The position numbers and the translations under genes are program-made. Of a stretch of 64,000 nt of DNA, positions 22,816-33,165 are shown in pieces (positions within the stretch are counted from its first letter, which is position 1; each line of letters opens with the position of its first letter). The DNA comes from Xiphydria camelus (taxonomy: Eukaryota; Arthropoda; Insecta; Hymenoptera; Xiphydriidae). Location: assembly GCA_963678675.1 (NCBI GenBank), contig OY783193.1, positions 28,744,750 to 28,808,749 of the forward strand, given 5' to 3'. The notes below the pieces were generated by a model. That model ran no database searches. It was not told the origin of the DNA and worked only from the letters and a program-made list of their open reading frames with translations.

Positions 22816-23194
22816 ACCTGTGTGAAGTTCCCCCCCCCCCACAATCAAATAAAAAATGTTTAAATACAGGATCGTTTGTCCTTTGTTGGTCCATGATTGT
22901 CCATCACTCTGTTTCGTTTGTCCAACTCACCTTTTAGAAGATATCCCCATATCCCCCATGGGGGGGAGTATTAGATCTACAATTTTGCTTCCGCCGGTTT
23001 CCTGTAGATGGCTTACGAGAAGAACGGCGAAAGCAAAGTTGTAGATCTAATACCCCTCCCCCCATGTATCTTCTGAATGGTGAGTTGGACACACGAAACA
23101 GAGTGTGATGGACAATCATGGACCAACAAAGGACAAACGATCCTGTATTCAAACATTTTTTATTCGATTGTGGGGGGGCCAACTTCATACAGGT
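22816..23194. mobile_element. RR: 379-bp foldback element, 9-bp target duplication GCCGATGGT
   Basis: Tips ACCTGTGTGAAGTT and AACTTCATACAGGT. It is flanked by the exact repeat GCCGATGGT at 22807-22815 and 23195-23203. The arms pair almost to the centre near 23000 (GATGGCTTACGAGAAGAACG). It shares tips and body with the 3.9 kb element J. A 9-bp duplication with long inverted repeats suggests a Mutator-like (MULE) foldback element. Confidence 0.85.
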
Positions 23195-23203
23195 GCCGAT
23201 GGT

Positions 23204-23626
23204 AGCGAGGTGAATCGAACCGTTCGCCAGGACAAACACGGTCGACTATACACGACGATTGATGTCGGGGCCGACGAAATGTAGGCCAAATGTAAATAAA
23301 TGATCGTATTATCGCTATGCGGATGGACTTGTCTCGCATCGATCCGCACCGTGCGCGTGATTCGTTATTTATACCGCGATTCTATCAGAGCGCCGCTAAC
23401 GCAAGTGAAACAAGTGGACAGTCGCCAGACGAGAGAGTTTACTTCATCGTGGGGGCGCAGCGTGTTGGCCGTCGCATTGCCGGGCCGGAAACGAGGATTT
23501 CTCCCTGGCGATGCGCACGGATTATGCGACGAGTAGAGCGATGAGCGAGAGAAGAAGCGGTCGCGGGGCGAAGCATAAAGTTGAATAATTGCTGCCGCTG
23601 CCGGGCGTGTTTCACGCCTTCGCGCC
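23204..23626. other. GC-richer spacer, possibly native intron
   Basis: Several overlapping frames of 75-89 codons with no motif. The text is not repeated elsewhere in the window. It ends at the target duplication of element E. Confidence 0.4.
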
Positions 23627-23631
23627 CCCCG

Positions 23632-23669
23632 CACAGTGGGCTAGATCTGGAAAAATGTGGACAAAAATA
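23632..23669 (+). promoter_or_regulatory. RSS-like terminus of E, left
   Basis: Heptamer CACAGTG (23632-23638), 22-bp spacer, then ACAAAAATA (23661-23669). This equals the canonical V(D)J heptamer and matches seven of nine bases of the canonical nonamer ACAAAAACC. Transib termini are known to resemble such signals. Confidence 0.7.
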
Positions 23670-24869
23670 TAAGGGGTCATTCTTTACATTTAAAATTTTG
23701 CAGACAGCTATTATTTACGTTCCTGATGACGAATCCGTTTCCGCATTTTTTAAAAAACAAAATGGCGGTCCAATATATCCAATATATGGCAAACCCTCTT
23801 GTAGAAAATTATCAATTTTGTACGAAAATGAGGATTATGGATTTTTGGGGTCATTGATCATAAGTCTGTTTTCATATGCTTCAAAATCAAAATAGCAGAT
23901 CCAATATGGCAGACCCTTTCGTGAAAAACGTATCAGATTTTTTAAAAACTGCAGATTATGGGTTTTCTTGGGTTGCTAATTTCGAATTCGTTTTCGTATG
24001 TTTTAAAAACAAAATGGCGAATCCAATATGGCGGAACTCCTTTTAAAAATTTCAGTTTTTCCCAAAATTGATGTCGAACTATGACGGCGTTTTTGCTTAT
24101 TTCTCAAAGAGGGAGCCTCAATACATGCTTTATCAAAAGGTAAGATAGGTAGCTGTCAAACCTGCGCGTATGTGACGTACCGAAACTACGTACTTTTGAC
24201 GTTTTCATATTTACATTATTCCTTAATAGTCCAGTCGTCAGGTATTTTAAGGTCGAAAAAATTCCTACATAAGGTTTTATTGGCTAAATCTGTTCATTGA
24301 GAGGTCAATATGTAGAAATAGAAAAATAATACTCGAACTCGTCCCGGAACCGATTGTTTAAACAAGTGAAATGGACGCTTTTTAGGTTTTTTATGAATAA
24401 CTCGAAAAATATCAATTTTAGAATAAAAATAGTTATTATCAGTTTTATTCCTTGATAAATTTTCTACAAAAACGTATCTATACTTTTTTATATCCGACCA
24501 ATAGTTTATGAGATACGGCTCACGAATCGCGTAAAATTTTGTGGGGCTTCCATATTTTTAAGTAATATACACATTCATGTTTTATCAACGTCCATATGAA
24601 GCAGTAAAATTTATTATAATATAAAACAAGGCAGAACTTGTTGATTTTCAATTAAAAATTAATCTGAAGCAAAAAATTTGGAAACATGAAGAATACTTTT
24701 TTTGTTAAAAATACATTTAAATCGGTAAAATAAATTTGTTGTTACATATTTCAATTTTTTCTTCTTTTGGGAGCTGGTGAACGAAGGTTTGAATCAGAAT
24801 CACTCTCATCTGTACTTGCTTCTTCTTCTTCTGTTTCCACGGAAAGGAATTATTCAACATCGATGTCTA

Positions 24870-26107
24870 TCAACTCATCGATTTCTTCTTCAAAATGTCA
24901 ATATTGTTATCAGTATTAGAGCAGCTTTTCCCTTGGCAATTTAGACAGATCACGAAACACTGCAGCCCAACTTTGCGGCAACTACAGTTGTTTGTACAGC
25001 CTTCAAAACATTTACAGCAAATGGTTTGTAACAATTCTTCTGGGGCAGCAGGAGAAGTGGTGGTACATGGTAGTAAGCTATTCACTGTTTATCTCCAACC
25101 CCAATCGGTTGGATTCAAATGATTACCACTCCAGCTTTGGATTTGGTGATATACCCGGAGAGCATGTAGCCTTGTAGCATCTCGAGTTGAAGGTAAAGAT
25201 GCCAAATTAAATGAATTTTTGGTGGAAGCTTTTGCGAAGCACTGAAACCGAAATTGATCAAAATACATTAGTGTTTTTTTAGCCCTATATAAAGCCAAAA
25301 TTAATTTTTGAGCTGCAAAATCGAGGTGATCGGGATGAGAGTGTGTACAAAGAAATTGTGAGATAATTTTCTGCAGATCATTATCATTTTCTAATAACGA
25401 CGTGTTTTATTTTGCCCATTCGAAAAAAAGCTGAAGTTGTGTCACAACCACTGAAAGCGTAGAAGAATAGAAGGAACTTGCGAATCGATGGAAATTGAAA
25501 ACTTTCAGTTGTATATAATTTCTCTTAAGCTTTTCCTTTACTCAGTTTTAAGAAGTAGATATTTTCATGAACACAGGGTCAAGCCCTGTCATAAGAACTA
25601 ATAAATTGATGCCTTCACCAACAATTACCACAGCTTCGTAATTTTGTGCTATTTCTTTAGCAGAAGTAACTATCCAACTATCTGCATCTTCGTATGCTTG
25701 TTTGGTAGTAAAACCCGCACTGCGAGTTTATCATTCAATGCTGTAATGAGTCTGCTTTTATTAGTGTCATTACTCAAAAATGTATCTTGTGAAACCGTCA
25801 CTTTCATTGTTAAATCAAATATAAGATCCACCGAGGTTTGTTTCTGCGGCCTTCTCAATCGTTCAGCGTATTTCGTGCTTTCCATATGGGCATCATGTGG
25901 GTATCCATCGAAGACAATATTATGCTGTGAGGTTGAAAATGCCCTTGCATGTATTGCACATACATATTCGTGATTTCTTCGAAAGTTTCATTCTGTTGCC
26001 ATAGTACCCGATGAAGAAGGTATCCACCATCCACAACATGTATCGTTTTATTAACTGGTAATTGAGTAACTCTCAAAAAAAGATTTGAAATCAATTAAGA
26101 TCGCCAT
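24870..26107 (-). pseudogene. XPG/FEN1-like nuclease plus CXC transposon protein, decayed
   Basis: The minus strand begins in the F1 arm with ATGGCGATCTTAATTG (MAILIDFK). After one T-run frameshift it continues NKTIHVVDGGYLLHRVLW and TFEEITNMYVQYM, the N-terminal XPG-like part. Fragments follow in shifting frames: KYAERLRRPQKQTS, QAYEDADSWIV, VIVGEGINLLVLM near 25610, AFSGCDTTSAFFRMGK near 25440, DQFRFQCFAKAS, WSGNHLNPTDWGWR and the CXC-type block CCKCFEGCTNNCSCRKVGLQC (about 25025-24965). Several frameshifts and stops make it non-functional. The acidic motif is GEGIN where element A has GEDVD, so two aspartates are gone. It is the most complete view of this protein in the window, and shows that A lacks the N-terminus. 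Confidence 0.75.
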
Positions 26108-26705
26108 GTTCAAGATTTATATATAAAAAGTAAAAGGCATCATTTGAAAGGAAAATTATTGTAAATCAAGTTACTAAAAAATCCGACTAAACAAATTTAT
26201 AAAAAATTTTTAATAAAAAAGAACTTGCCGCGTTTTTTCCCTTCATTCGGTATACTGGTGGTATCATATAAGTGTCATGAATTTATTTAAAATCATAAGT
26301 GCATAAACATCGAGTATAATTCTGTCTGAATTTTTTATTTTGAAGGAATACCCTTCCCTTCATTCGGTATACTGGTGGTATCATATAAGTGTTAGGAATT
26401 TATTTAAAATCATAAGTGCATAAACATCGAGTATAATTCTGTCTGAATTTTTTATTTTGAAGGAAAAACGCGGCAAGTTCTTTTTTATTAAAAATTTTTT
26501 ATAAATTTGTTTAGTCGGATTTTTTAGTAACTTGATTTACAATAATTTTCCTTTCAAATGATGCCTTTTACTTTTTATATATAAATCTTGAACATGGCGA
26601 TCTTAATTGATTTCAAATCTTTTTTTGAGAGTATTTTACGTATCAATTTTTGTTGGCACTGAATGAACATGCCGCCTTTTTTTACAGAGAATCTGTTTTT
26701 TGGGG
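26071..26705. mobile_element. F1: F-family palindrome, fused on its left to the XPG/CXC gene
   Basis: Arms 26071-26240 and about 26455-26640 share ATTAAGATCGCCATGTTCAA and AAAGAACTTGCCGCGTTTTT. The right side continues to ACAGAGAATCTG. The left end lacks the usual F tip: at GAGAGT the sequence passes straight into XPG/CXC coding sequence. A 130-bp direct duplication with TTCATTCGGTATACTGGTGG lies at the centre. Outward-reading ATGs lie in both arms. Other copies: 35291-36022, 46737-47467, 58055-58772. Confidence 0.75.
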
Positions 26706-26824
26706 GGATTTTACTACTTTTTGGAATTTATTCATGAGGAGAATACGTACATGTAGGAGAATAGCTTTTTATTATATGTGTATACAATGAATGTGACTGT
26801 ACAATGAATGAATGAAGGGGTATG

Positions 26825-27085
26825 TCGATACCTGAAAGCAACAATGAGATAAACCCCAAACTCGATCTCGAGCTAACTATGTCAAACGTAAGCTAAAACC
26901 GGCCTTTTTATACAATGCAATACTGAGATATCACGGCAAAAATATTTAAATTGAATATTTATTTAAATATTTTTGCCGTGATATCTCAGTATTGCATTGT
27001 ATAAAGGTTGGTTTTAGCTTACGTTTCACATAGTTAGCTCAAGATAGAGTTTGGGGTTTATCTCACTGTTGCTTTCAGGTATCGA
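26825..27085. mobile_element. JJ: 261-bp near-perfect palindromic MITE
   Basis: TCGATACCTGAAAGCAACA is inverted by TGTTGCTTTCAGGTATCGA. The arms meet at TTAAATTGAATATTTATTTA near 26955, leaving almost no loop. Confidence 0.85.
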
Positions 27086-27207
27086 TGTATGTACCTATGC
27101 GTATCTGAAGTTGGTTTAAAACAAGCTTAAGAACTTTTTAAAATTCCTTCGCTTCTCCTCGGCGTGTCGCCTTCCTCTCCAGTATCTGTAACAAAAAAAT
27201 GTCAAAG

Positions 27208-27312
27208 CCTAATTAATAAACTACCTAGGTAAATCAGTAAATTAATGAAAGAAGGACAGATTAATAAACTACCTAGGTAAATTAGTAAATTAATGAAAGA
27301 AGGACAGATTCT
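27208..27312 (+). repeat. two-copy 50-bp tandem repeat
   Basis: TAATAAACTACCTAGGTAAA ... ATGAAAGAAGGACAGATT occurs twice with a single difference. Confidence 0.85.
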
Positions 27313-27734
27313 ATACCTTCGATTCCGTGCATGTAAATTGCGACCGCCACGCGGTCGTCTATCTGCCGGTTCGTTGAGAACTGCAAAAAAACAAAAGCAT
27401 TTATGAATAAAATTGTATAAATTAATTTTATTATACGTTCTTACGAAAAGTGCGAAACGTCTGATCTTCCGATGGCCATTAATTTGGGAGATCGAAGTCG
27501 AAGCTTGAAATTGTGAATCTTTGAATAAATGGTAAGTAATGTTTAGAAGTGAGAGGAAATAATCATTCGGGTTTTTTGATGTCCAACTGAATGACACGCC
27601 TTATACCTATTTGTTTCAGAAATTATTTCCGCGCGTGTCTAAGAAGTATTTAAAACAGGACGGGAGCGTCAGTGGTGAACGGGTTCTACAAAGTGGTGTG
27701 AGCGATACGTAAGGTACGAGGAACAGGATTGAGA

Positions 27735-27959
27735 ATGAATCGTCGGTTGGTGAGTATCAGTCGACATATCAATTGAGAAAACAGTAATCAACGAACCTTT
27801 CTTCTCGCACAGATTTGGTTCACCTTCCTTCATTTTCTGATTACATCGAGCCTCTGTTGGGTTGACGGTCAAAACCAGAGGCGCCGATACAAGGGAAGCG
27901 ATGCCAGAGTGGTCGGACTTTGCCTCGGCGACCGAAGAGGCAGTTAAAAGCGATTCGTG
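27735..27959 (+). pseudogene. two-exon secreted-type gene fragment, copy 1
   Basis: ATG AAT CGT CGG TTG (27735-27749) is followed by donor GTGAGT and a 63-base intron ending TTCTCGCACAG. The second exon starts at 27813 with IWFTFLHFLITSSLCWVDGQ. The joined N-terminus MNRRL plus this hydrophobic stretch looks like a signal peptide. After QNQRRRY this copy is two bases shorter than copy 2, which shifts the frame (KGSDARVVGLCLGDRRGS then stop at 27951-27953). Upstream it carries the same leader exon and introns as copy 2. The protein is not one I recognise. Its place inside element B suggests gene capture. Confidence 0.5.
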
Positions 27960-28085
27960 TAACCATAAAATATAAAAGTTTTGAATTAGTATTGAATAAC
28001 TTGTAGAGGTGGTGAAAAATAATGATAAGTAATCTTCCGAATTGACAGCCATCAGGAAATCAGACGACGCTTGTCGCTTTCACAT

Positions 28086-28606
28086 ATATACGTTCTTACG
28101 AAAAGTGCGAAACGTCTGATCTTCCGATGGCCATTAATTTGGGAGATCGAAGTCGAAGCTTGAAATTGTGAATCTTTGAATAAATGGTAAGTAATGTTTA
28201 GAAGTGAGAGGAAATAATCATTCGGGTTTTTTGATGTCCAACTGAATGACACGCCTTATACCTATTTGTTTCAGAAATTATTTCCGCGCGTGTCTAAGAA
28301 GTATTTAAAACTGGACGGGAGCGTCAGTGGTGAACGAGTTCTACAAAGTGGTGTGAGCGATACGTAAGGTACGAGGAACAGGATTGAGAATGAATCGTCG
28401 GTTGGTGAGTATCAGTCGACATATCAATTGAGAAAACAGTAATCAACGAACCTTTCTTCTCGCACAGATTTGGTTCACCTTCCTTCATTTTATGATTACA
28501 TCGAGCCTCTGTTGGGTTGACGGTCAAAACCAGAGGCGCCGATACAGCCAGCCAACGATGCCAGAGTGGTCGGACTTTGCCTCGGCGACCGAAGAGGCAG
28601 TTAAAA
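28086..28606 (+). repeat. second unit of a 520-bp tandem duplication (first unit 27433-27953)
   Basis: Units share ACGTTCTTACGAAAAGTGCG, the leader exon, both introns and the start of the second coding exon. The few differences include ACAGG/CTGG near the second exon and the two-base indel noted in the gene copies. The 650-bp spacing indicates one duplication event. Confidence 0.85.
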
Positions 28607-28684
28607 TCGCTTTCCTGGCGACCATGTTGACGATAACCTCTTCCTTCACGGCTGCCAGCGGCACTAGCTTCTCTCTGCAATTAG
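28390..28684 (+). CDS. two-exon secreted-type gene fragment, copy 2
   Basis: A leader exon ends at 28186 (donor GTAAGT) and the next begins after TTTGTTTCAG at 28275. It contains the start ATG at 28390 (MNRRL), donor GTGAGT at 28405, acceptor CTTCTCGCACAG to 28467, and a second coding exon 28468-28684. That exon encodes IWFTFLHFMITSSLCWVDGQ, then NQRRRYSQPTMPEWSDFASA, TEEAVKIAFLATMLTITSSF and TAASGTSFSLQL up to a GTATGA donor. A signal peptide is likely, cleaved near the VDG. The downstream exons are not found. The opposite strand is also open across the exon. Function unknown; it is probably a host exon carried by a transposon, or the start of an element gene. Confidence 0.45.
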
Positions 28685-29378
28685 GTATGAGGTGTGTAAT
28701 TCGGTTATTAGGCATCGAAAAAATCCGAATGATCATTTCCTCTCACTTCTAAAAATTACTTACCATGGCTGTGGACGCGATGCGTTTTACTTTCAGCGAG
28801 CGAAACTCCTCGAAGCTTCTCGCGCGAACGCTGCCGTCAATCATCCGAGATAGGAAGATAATCACCCAGGCGACATAAGGATAGGTTATGGAAGATAACC
28901 TCGCAGCGATCGTCGCTCGGACGTCAACGAGGAGCGCGGAGAGACTTCCTCGAGGAATAAATTTCCGTCGGGGAGAGTCCACCATGCGGTCGCGGGTGCA
29001 CGAGCGAGGGCCGTGGGAGGAAAATCACTAGGAGGCGGGATAAAACCGATTCCTCGAGCAGTCGCTTCCACTTTTCCGCCGTCGCGTCGAGAGCGAAGCG
29101 CGAGGAATTGGAGTTGGAAAAATGATAGGGAGGCACTATTCACTCCGATCACTCGCGAAATGTCGGATCCAAGCCCTGGAGACGCTCCTCGGGTGCACTC
29201 GCGGTGACACATCGCGCCTATCGGTCGCACTTTTGTACACGCACTTTCGATCATCACCGAACACGATCATCACTGAACAGTCGATCGACGATGGAAGCCG
29301 AAATATATCCCACACATTTTATGGCGCTTGTATGTGTTTCCGACCATTGCCGAAGATAGCCGAAAAAATTGTTACATT
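28685..29378. other. GC-richer segment within element B, gene fragment possible
   Basis: On the minus strand, 28985-28765 is open (VAWVIIFLSRMIDGSVRARS) and ends in ATGGTAAGTA, a donor-like junction also seen in the G-family repeats. On the plus strand several frames are open. The text is not repeated elsewhere in the window. It may be captured host sequence. Confidence 0.3.
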
Positions 29379-29696
29379 TTGACATATATATATCGCAGCC
29401 AGAAAGGAAATCCTCGACTTTTCGGGGCAAGGGGCGTGGCTTCGCGTTGCTAAGGAAAAATCTTTGTTAATATATAACTTACAACATTTATTCTGGTCTC
29501 TATCAATAGAGAATAGACGATTTATATGGCGTAACTAAGCATAGTTTTGGTTATAACCGTGTATTTACTGAGAAAATTCGATGTAAAAATTGAGGGGTGA
29601 AGGGGGCAGACATCTTTCCTGTAAAGATACACGGGTGCTCGCGGCGAGAGCGCTCTGGCGTGAATGAACATGCCGCGAGACACTACCGTGTCTCTT
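29379..29696 (-). mobile_element. P1: 0.32 kb interspersed repeat
   Basis: Inverted copy of P2 (54298-54617). The end AAGAGACACGGYAGTGTCTC is itself a small hairpin. An internal landmark is GGTTATAACC near an ACTAAGCATAGT motif. Confidence 0.8.
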
Positions 29697-30056
29697 GATT
29701 GGATGGTGTGAAATATTCGTATAAAGTAGACTTCTTTGTTTTGAGCATACCTAATTCATCAAATAATGATAAAAAGGATACGGTGCCAATTCATAGTCAA
29801 AGGAATTTTTTAATTGCTCATTTGACTTTTTCGTCAGCGAAATCCGTTGGAATAATAACAGAGGGTTTACTGACACAGTCTCATTATTAACTTTAATTGA
29901 CGTTTTCATCGTAGAAAGTGGTTTCACCCTAGCGTTTCTGGCTAGTTTGACACTTCCAAAATTTTTTCCAACAATTGTCTGCATCAGTGCTGTTTCGAGT
30001 TCGAGGGAATTATGACAATTTTACTGATACTATCATCGCCTCTTATGCCAGTGCTC

Positions 30057-30093
<37 letters not shown>

Positions 30094-30164
30094 CGATGTG
30101 TGGAGAAAAATTTTAAACCATATAATAAAATATTTAGCATAGAGCGTCGGATATTGCAGTGCTA
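29697..30164. other. interior of element B, no gene recognised
   Basis: AT-rich, with a (GA)n microsatellite at 30061-30091. An open frame at 29699-29890 has no motif. Confidence 0.4.
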
Positions 30165-30557
30165 CCATGACTAATCGCATCTCGGGGCTGTATCTCGTAA
30201 ACTATAGTTCGTACGTAAAAAAGTGCAGAGACATTTTTGTAGAAAATTTATACAGGAGCAAAATTGATAATAACTATTTTTATTCTAAAATTTCTATTTT
30301 TCTAGTTATTCATAAAAAACCTAAAAAGCATCCATTTCACTTGTTTAAACAATCGGTTCCGGGACGAGTTCGAGTATTATTTTTTTGTTTATTAATATTG
30401 ACCCCTTAAAGAACTGATTAAGACAATGAAACCTTTTGTAGCAATTTTTTCGTGATTTCTATGTTTTTTTTGCTCTGACGCCTGGACTATAAGTAAACTC
30501 GTTCCTCGTAAAGTGCTATTCATTTTGTGTTGAAGTGTGTGACATTAATTTGGCTCA

Positions 30558-30576
30558 ATGGAAGGTGTTCCTGAAG
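30558..30576 (+). CDS. possible first coding exon in palindrome E
   Basis: ATG GAA GGT GTT CCT GAA G followed by GTAAGT at 30577 looks like a short first coding exon (MEGVPE). The right arm of E holds the mirror copy at 31409-31427. No continuation is recognised, so this is a hint of a lost transposase gene only. Confidence 0.3.
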
Positions 30577-32052
30577 GTAAGTAGTATGTTTGCATATATT
30601 TTGACATTTTAAAATAATGACCTTTTCTCATTAAACAAAACAATTAAAAACTGCGATTTACAGCTGTTTTAAAATAACTTATTGGTAGAAATCATTAAAA
30701 ATAGCTTATCGCCCGCTACCGCCCAATCTAGTTTTATATTCATTGCATAGCTAATACCTTATAGAAAAGGAATTTTGGAGAAGTGAGTGCCAAAACTTGC
30801 CTATTCGAATTTGGCACAGCCTGAATCACTACCGCGTGCATTTTAGAGTCTGTGAGAAGTTATGCGAAAAAGAGCGCGGAGCGTTTTAATCGGTCCTCTT
30901 CACACCGGTATTGTTGGTAAACATACGACAATGGATTCCTAATTAGCGATCCAAAAAAATGGAACCCGCAGTATTGGTATTCTTGTGAATTACAACACTT
31001 TGACATTTGTGAAACACCATAACGAAAAAATAAATTGGGGTCTGAAAGGGTTAATTAACTAGGTAAAGTCCCGCGATATCGGTGTGAAGAGGACCGATTA
31101 ATACGCTCCGCGCTCTTTTTCGCATAACTTCTCACAGACTCTAAAATGCACGCGGTAGTGATTCAGGCTGTGCCAAATTCGAATAGGCAAGTTTTGGCAC
31201 TCACTTCTCCAAAATTCCTTTTCTATAATTTATTAGCTATGCAATGAATATAAAACTAGATTGGGCGGTAGCGGGCGATAAGCTATTTTTAATGATTTCT
31301 ACCAATAAGTTATTTTAAAACAGCTGTAAATCGCAGTTTTTAATTGTTTTGTTTAATGAGAAAAGGTCATTATTTTAAAATGTCAAAATATATGCAAACA
31401 TACTACTTACCTTCAGGAACACCTTCCATTGAGCCAAATTAATGTCACACACTTCAACACAAAATGAATAGCACTTTACGAGGAACGAGTTTACTTAAGG
31501 AATAATGTAAATATGAAAACGTCAAAAGTACGTAGTTTCGGTACGTCACATACGCGCAGGTTTGACAGCTACCTATCTTACCTTTTGATAAAGCATGTAT
31601 TGAGGCTCCCTCTTTGAGAAATAAGCAAAAACGCCGTCATAGTTCGACATCAGTTTTGGGAAAAACTGAAATTTTTAAAAGGAGTTCCGCCATATTGGAT
31701 TCGCCATTTTGTTTTTAAAACATACGAAAACGAATTCGAAATTAGCAACCCAAGAAAACTCATAATCTGCAGTTTTTAAAAAATCTAATACGTTTTTCAC
31801 GAAAGGGTCTGCCATATTGGATCTGCCATTTTGATTTTGAAGCATATGAAAACAGATTTATGATCAATGACCCCAAAAAATCCATAATCCTCATTTTCGT
31901 ACAAAATTGATAATTTTCTACAAGAGGGTTTGCCATATATTGGATATATGGGACCGCCATTTTGTTTTTTAAAAAATGCGGAAACGAATTCGTCATCAGG
32001 GACGTAAATAATAGCTGTCTGCAAAATTTTAAATGTAAAGAATGACCCCTTA

Positions 32053-32090
32053 TATTTTTGTATACATTTTTCCAGATCTAGCCCACTGTG
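32053..32090 (-). promoter_or_regulatory. RSS-like terminus of E, right
   Basis: On the minus strand the heptamer CACAGTG (32090-32084), a 22-bp spacer and ACAAAAATA (32061-32053) repeat the left end exactly in spacing, although the spacer has changed by substitutions. Confidence 0.7.
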
Positions 32091-32095
32091 CCCCG

Positions 32096-32340
32096 ATCTC
32101 CGACCCACACGATATCGCGGTTTGCGCGCGCGATGAAGTCACGCGCGAACTCCGACGCCCGCGGTGGAATCGGCGGAAAAAACTCCACCGTGTATAAATG
32201 TATAAACTAAATTCGCGAGAGAGAAGCGCGGGGCGGAGTCCGATATATATATATATGAGCACGGGGTCGAGAGAACGGCGCTAACGAACGACCAGTCGTA
32301 CGTTCAATCGCGAATATCCGGACCGAAGCGTCCCCGCGCG
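32096..32340. other. spacer, GC-rich
   Basis: Follows the CCCCG duplication of E. Contains TATAAATGTATAAAC near 32190 and (TA)n near 32245. No gene recognised. Confidence 0.35.
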
Positions 32341-33165
32341 AGTCGAAATTGTAGTCTTCAAACGGTCATCGGAGTCGTCGATCGCGCCGGTCATTCCATT
32401 GTGTTTCCAAACACAATAGGAAACCGACGTCGATCGCATCGTAAGGGTAATCGTTTAGGCGTTCTAGTACTGAATCCCCACTCCAGCCAAAAAGGGTAAC
32501 GTTGACATTCCGAGAACCGCTTATGCTAGTATCGAAGGAGTAACTAGTACTGAATCCCCACTCCAGCCGAAATAAGACATACAATTTTCCAACAGCACAC
32601 TCGTGGACTTAGAATATTTCAAACAGCTCAATCGTAGACTTAGAAAATTTTTTCCGCTTGACTGCATGCCGCTGCGCATGCGTCCCAGTCGGTTCGCGCA
32701 TAGACGCTGTGCACTCTAGTGGCAAGGGTAAGCATTAAAAACGTTACATTTTCTACACGGTATATAGGGAAAGTTAATATTTTGTGAGAATTAGTAACAA
32801 ATCCTATAAAAGAAAGGTTGTTTTTCATTATGCCGAAGTCGAGACAATCGTATTGCATAGTGGGGTGGAAAAATCGCCCTGAAAAAGAAGAAGTATATGG
32901 CATACTTTCAAATCTACTTTATATTTTGATTCAAGATTTGGTCAAGAACAAAGATGCGTCATTTTTGATTCGTGAGCGTGGGGCTCGGGAAACCGTTAGC
33001 AACGGTACCTTCGCCCTTTGGACACAGACTCGGCCAGCTCCAGCGTAATTGGCTGTTCCACCGACCCTCCTCTAATTAGCCAATGAGGGTGCATAGCGTT
33101 ACCCACGCTATCCCCTCCGTCGACCAAATGTCGCCACGTTCCGAACTTATACAGTTATATATATA
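32340..33165 (+). repeat. SS: left copy of an inverted segmental duplication (partner 47468-48540)
   Basis: Nearly identical in complement to 47468-48540 apart from three changes there: the TT element, a 51-bp tandem duplication and a few substitutions. Landmarks include two GTACTGAATCCCCACTCCAGCC motifs of about 20 bases near 32467 and 32547. The TATATAGGG at 32759 is the empty site of TT. Confidence 0.85.
32830..33048 (+). pseudogene. possible THAP-like N-terminal fragment
   Basis: MPKSRQSYCIVGWKNRPEKE resembles the start of THAP zinc fingers (MP...C-x3-C...NR). The second cysteine of that pattern would be tryptophan (TGG at 32866-32868). The later part (SFLIRERGARETVSNGTFAL) does not continue as THAP. 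The mirrored copy at 47817-47587 has the same change. If the reading is right it is a dead remnant of a P-element-like transposon. Confidence 0.3.

Larger units (their letters stand above)
24227..30489. mobile_element. B: 6.3 kb TAGTCCAG-tipped transposon, target duplication TAA, inside E
   Basis: The left tip TAGTCCAGTCGTCAGG and right tip GACGCCTGGACTA are inverted, with about 300 bp of diverged terminal repeat (ACTCGAACTCGTCCCGGAAC shared near 24333 and the complement near 30360). TAA is duplicated at 24224-24226 and 30490-30492. The other arm of E has the uninterrupted site (CTTAAG near 31494-31499). B carries the decayed XPG/CXC gene on the minus strand and further nested pieces: F1, JJ, the duplicated gene fragment and P1. 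Confidence 0.85.
23632..32090. mobile_element. E: Transib-like palindrome, 5-bp target duplication CCCCG, split by element B
   Basis: Tips CACAGTGGGCTAGATCTGG and complement, flanked by CCCCG at 23627-23631 and 32091-32095. The left arm is 23632-24226 plus 30490-30909 (element B lies between) and the right arm is 31075-32090, about 1 kb each, nearly identical. The loop is 30910-31074. Subterminal units of about 115 bp with AAATGGCGGATCCAATATGG text occur three times per arm. The tips look like a recombination signal, as in Transib and RAG. A GC-rich 5-bp duplication is also Transib-like. No transposase is recognised. Confidence 0.85.

Noticed and set aside
28524..28736. Minus-strand exon after TTGCAG with the NMVARKAILTASSVAEAKS frame as the real gene
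   Set aside because: The plus strand has a full set of leader, start codon, donors and acceptors in two copies; the minus frame has only one acceptor-like site. Not excluded, but weaker.
24227..30489. PiggyBac-type TTAA insertion for B, because CTTAA precedes the tip
   Set aside because: The right flank after GGACTA is TAAG and the empty site is CCTTAAGT, so only TAA is duplicated; D and A also show 3-bp duplications.
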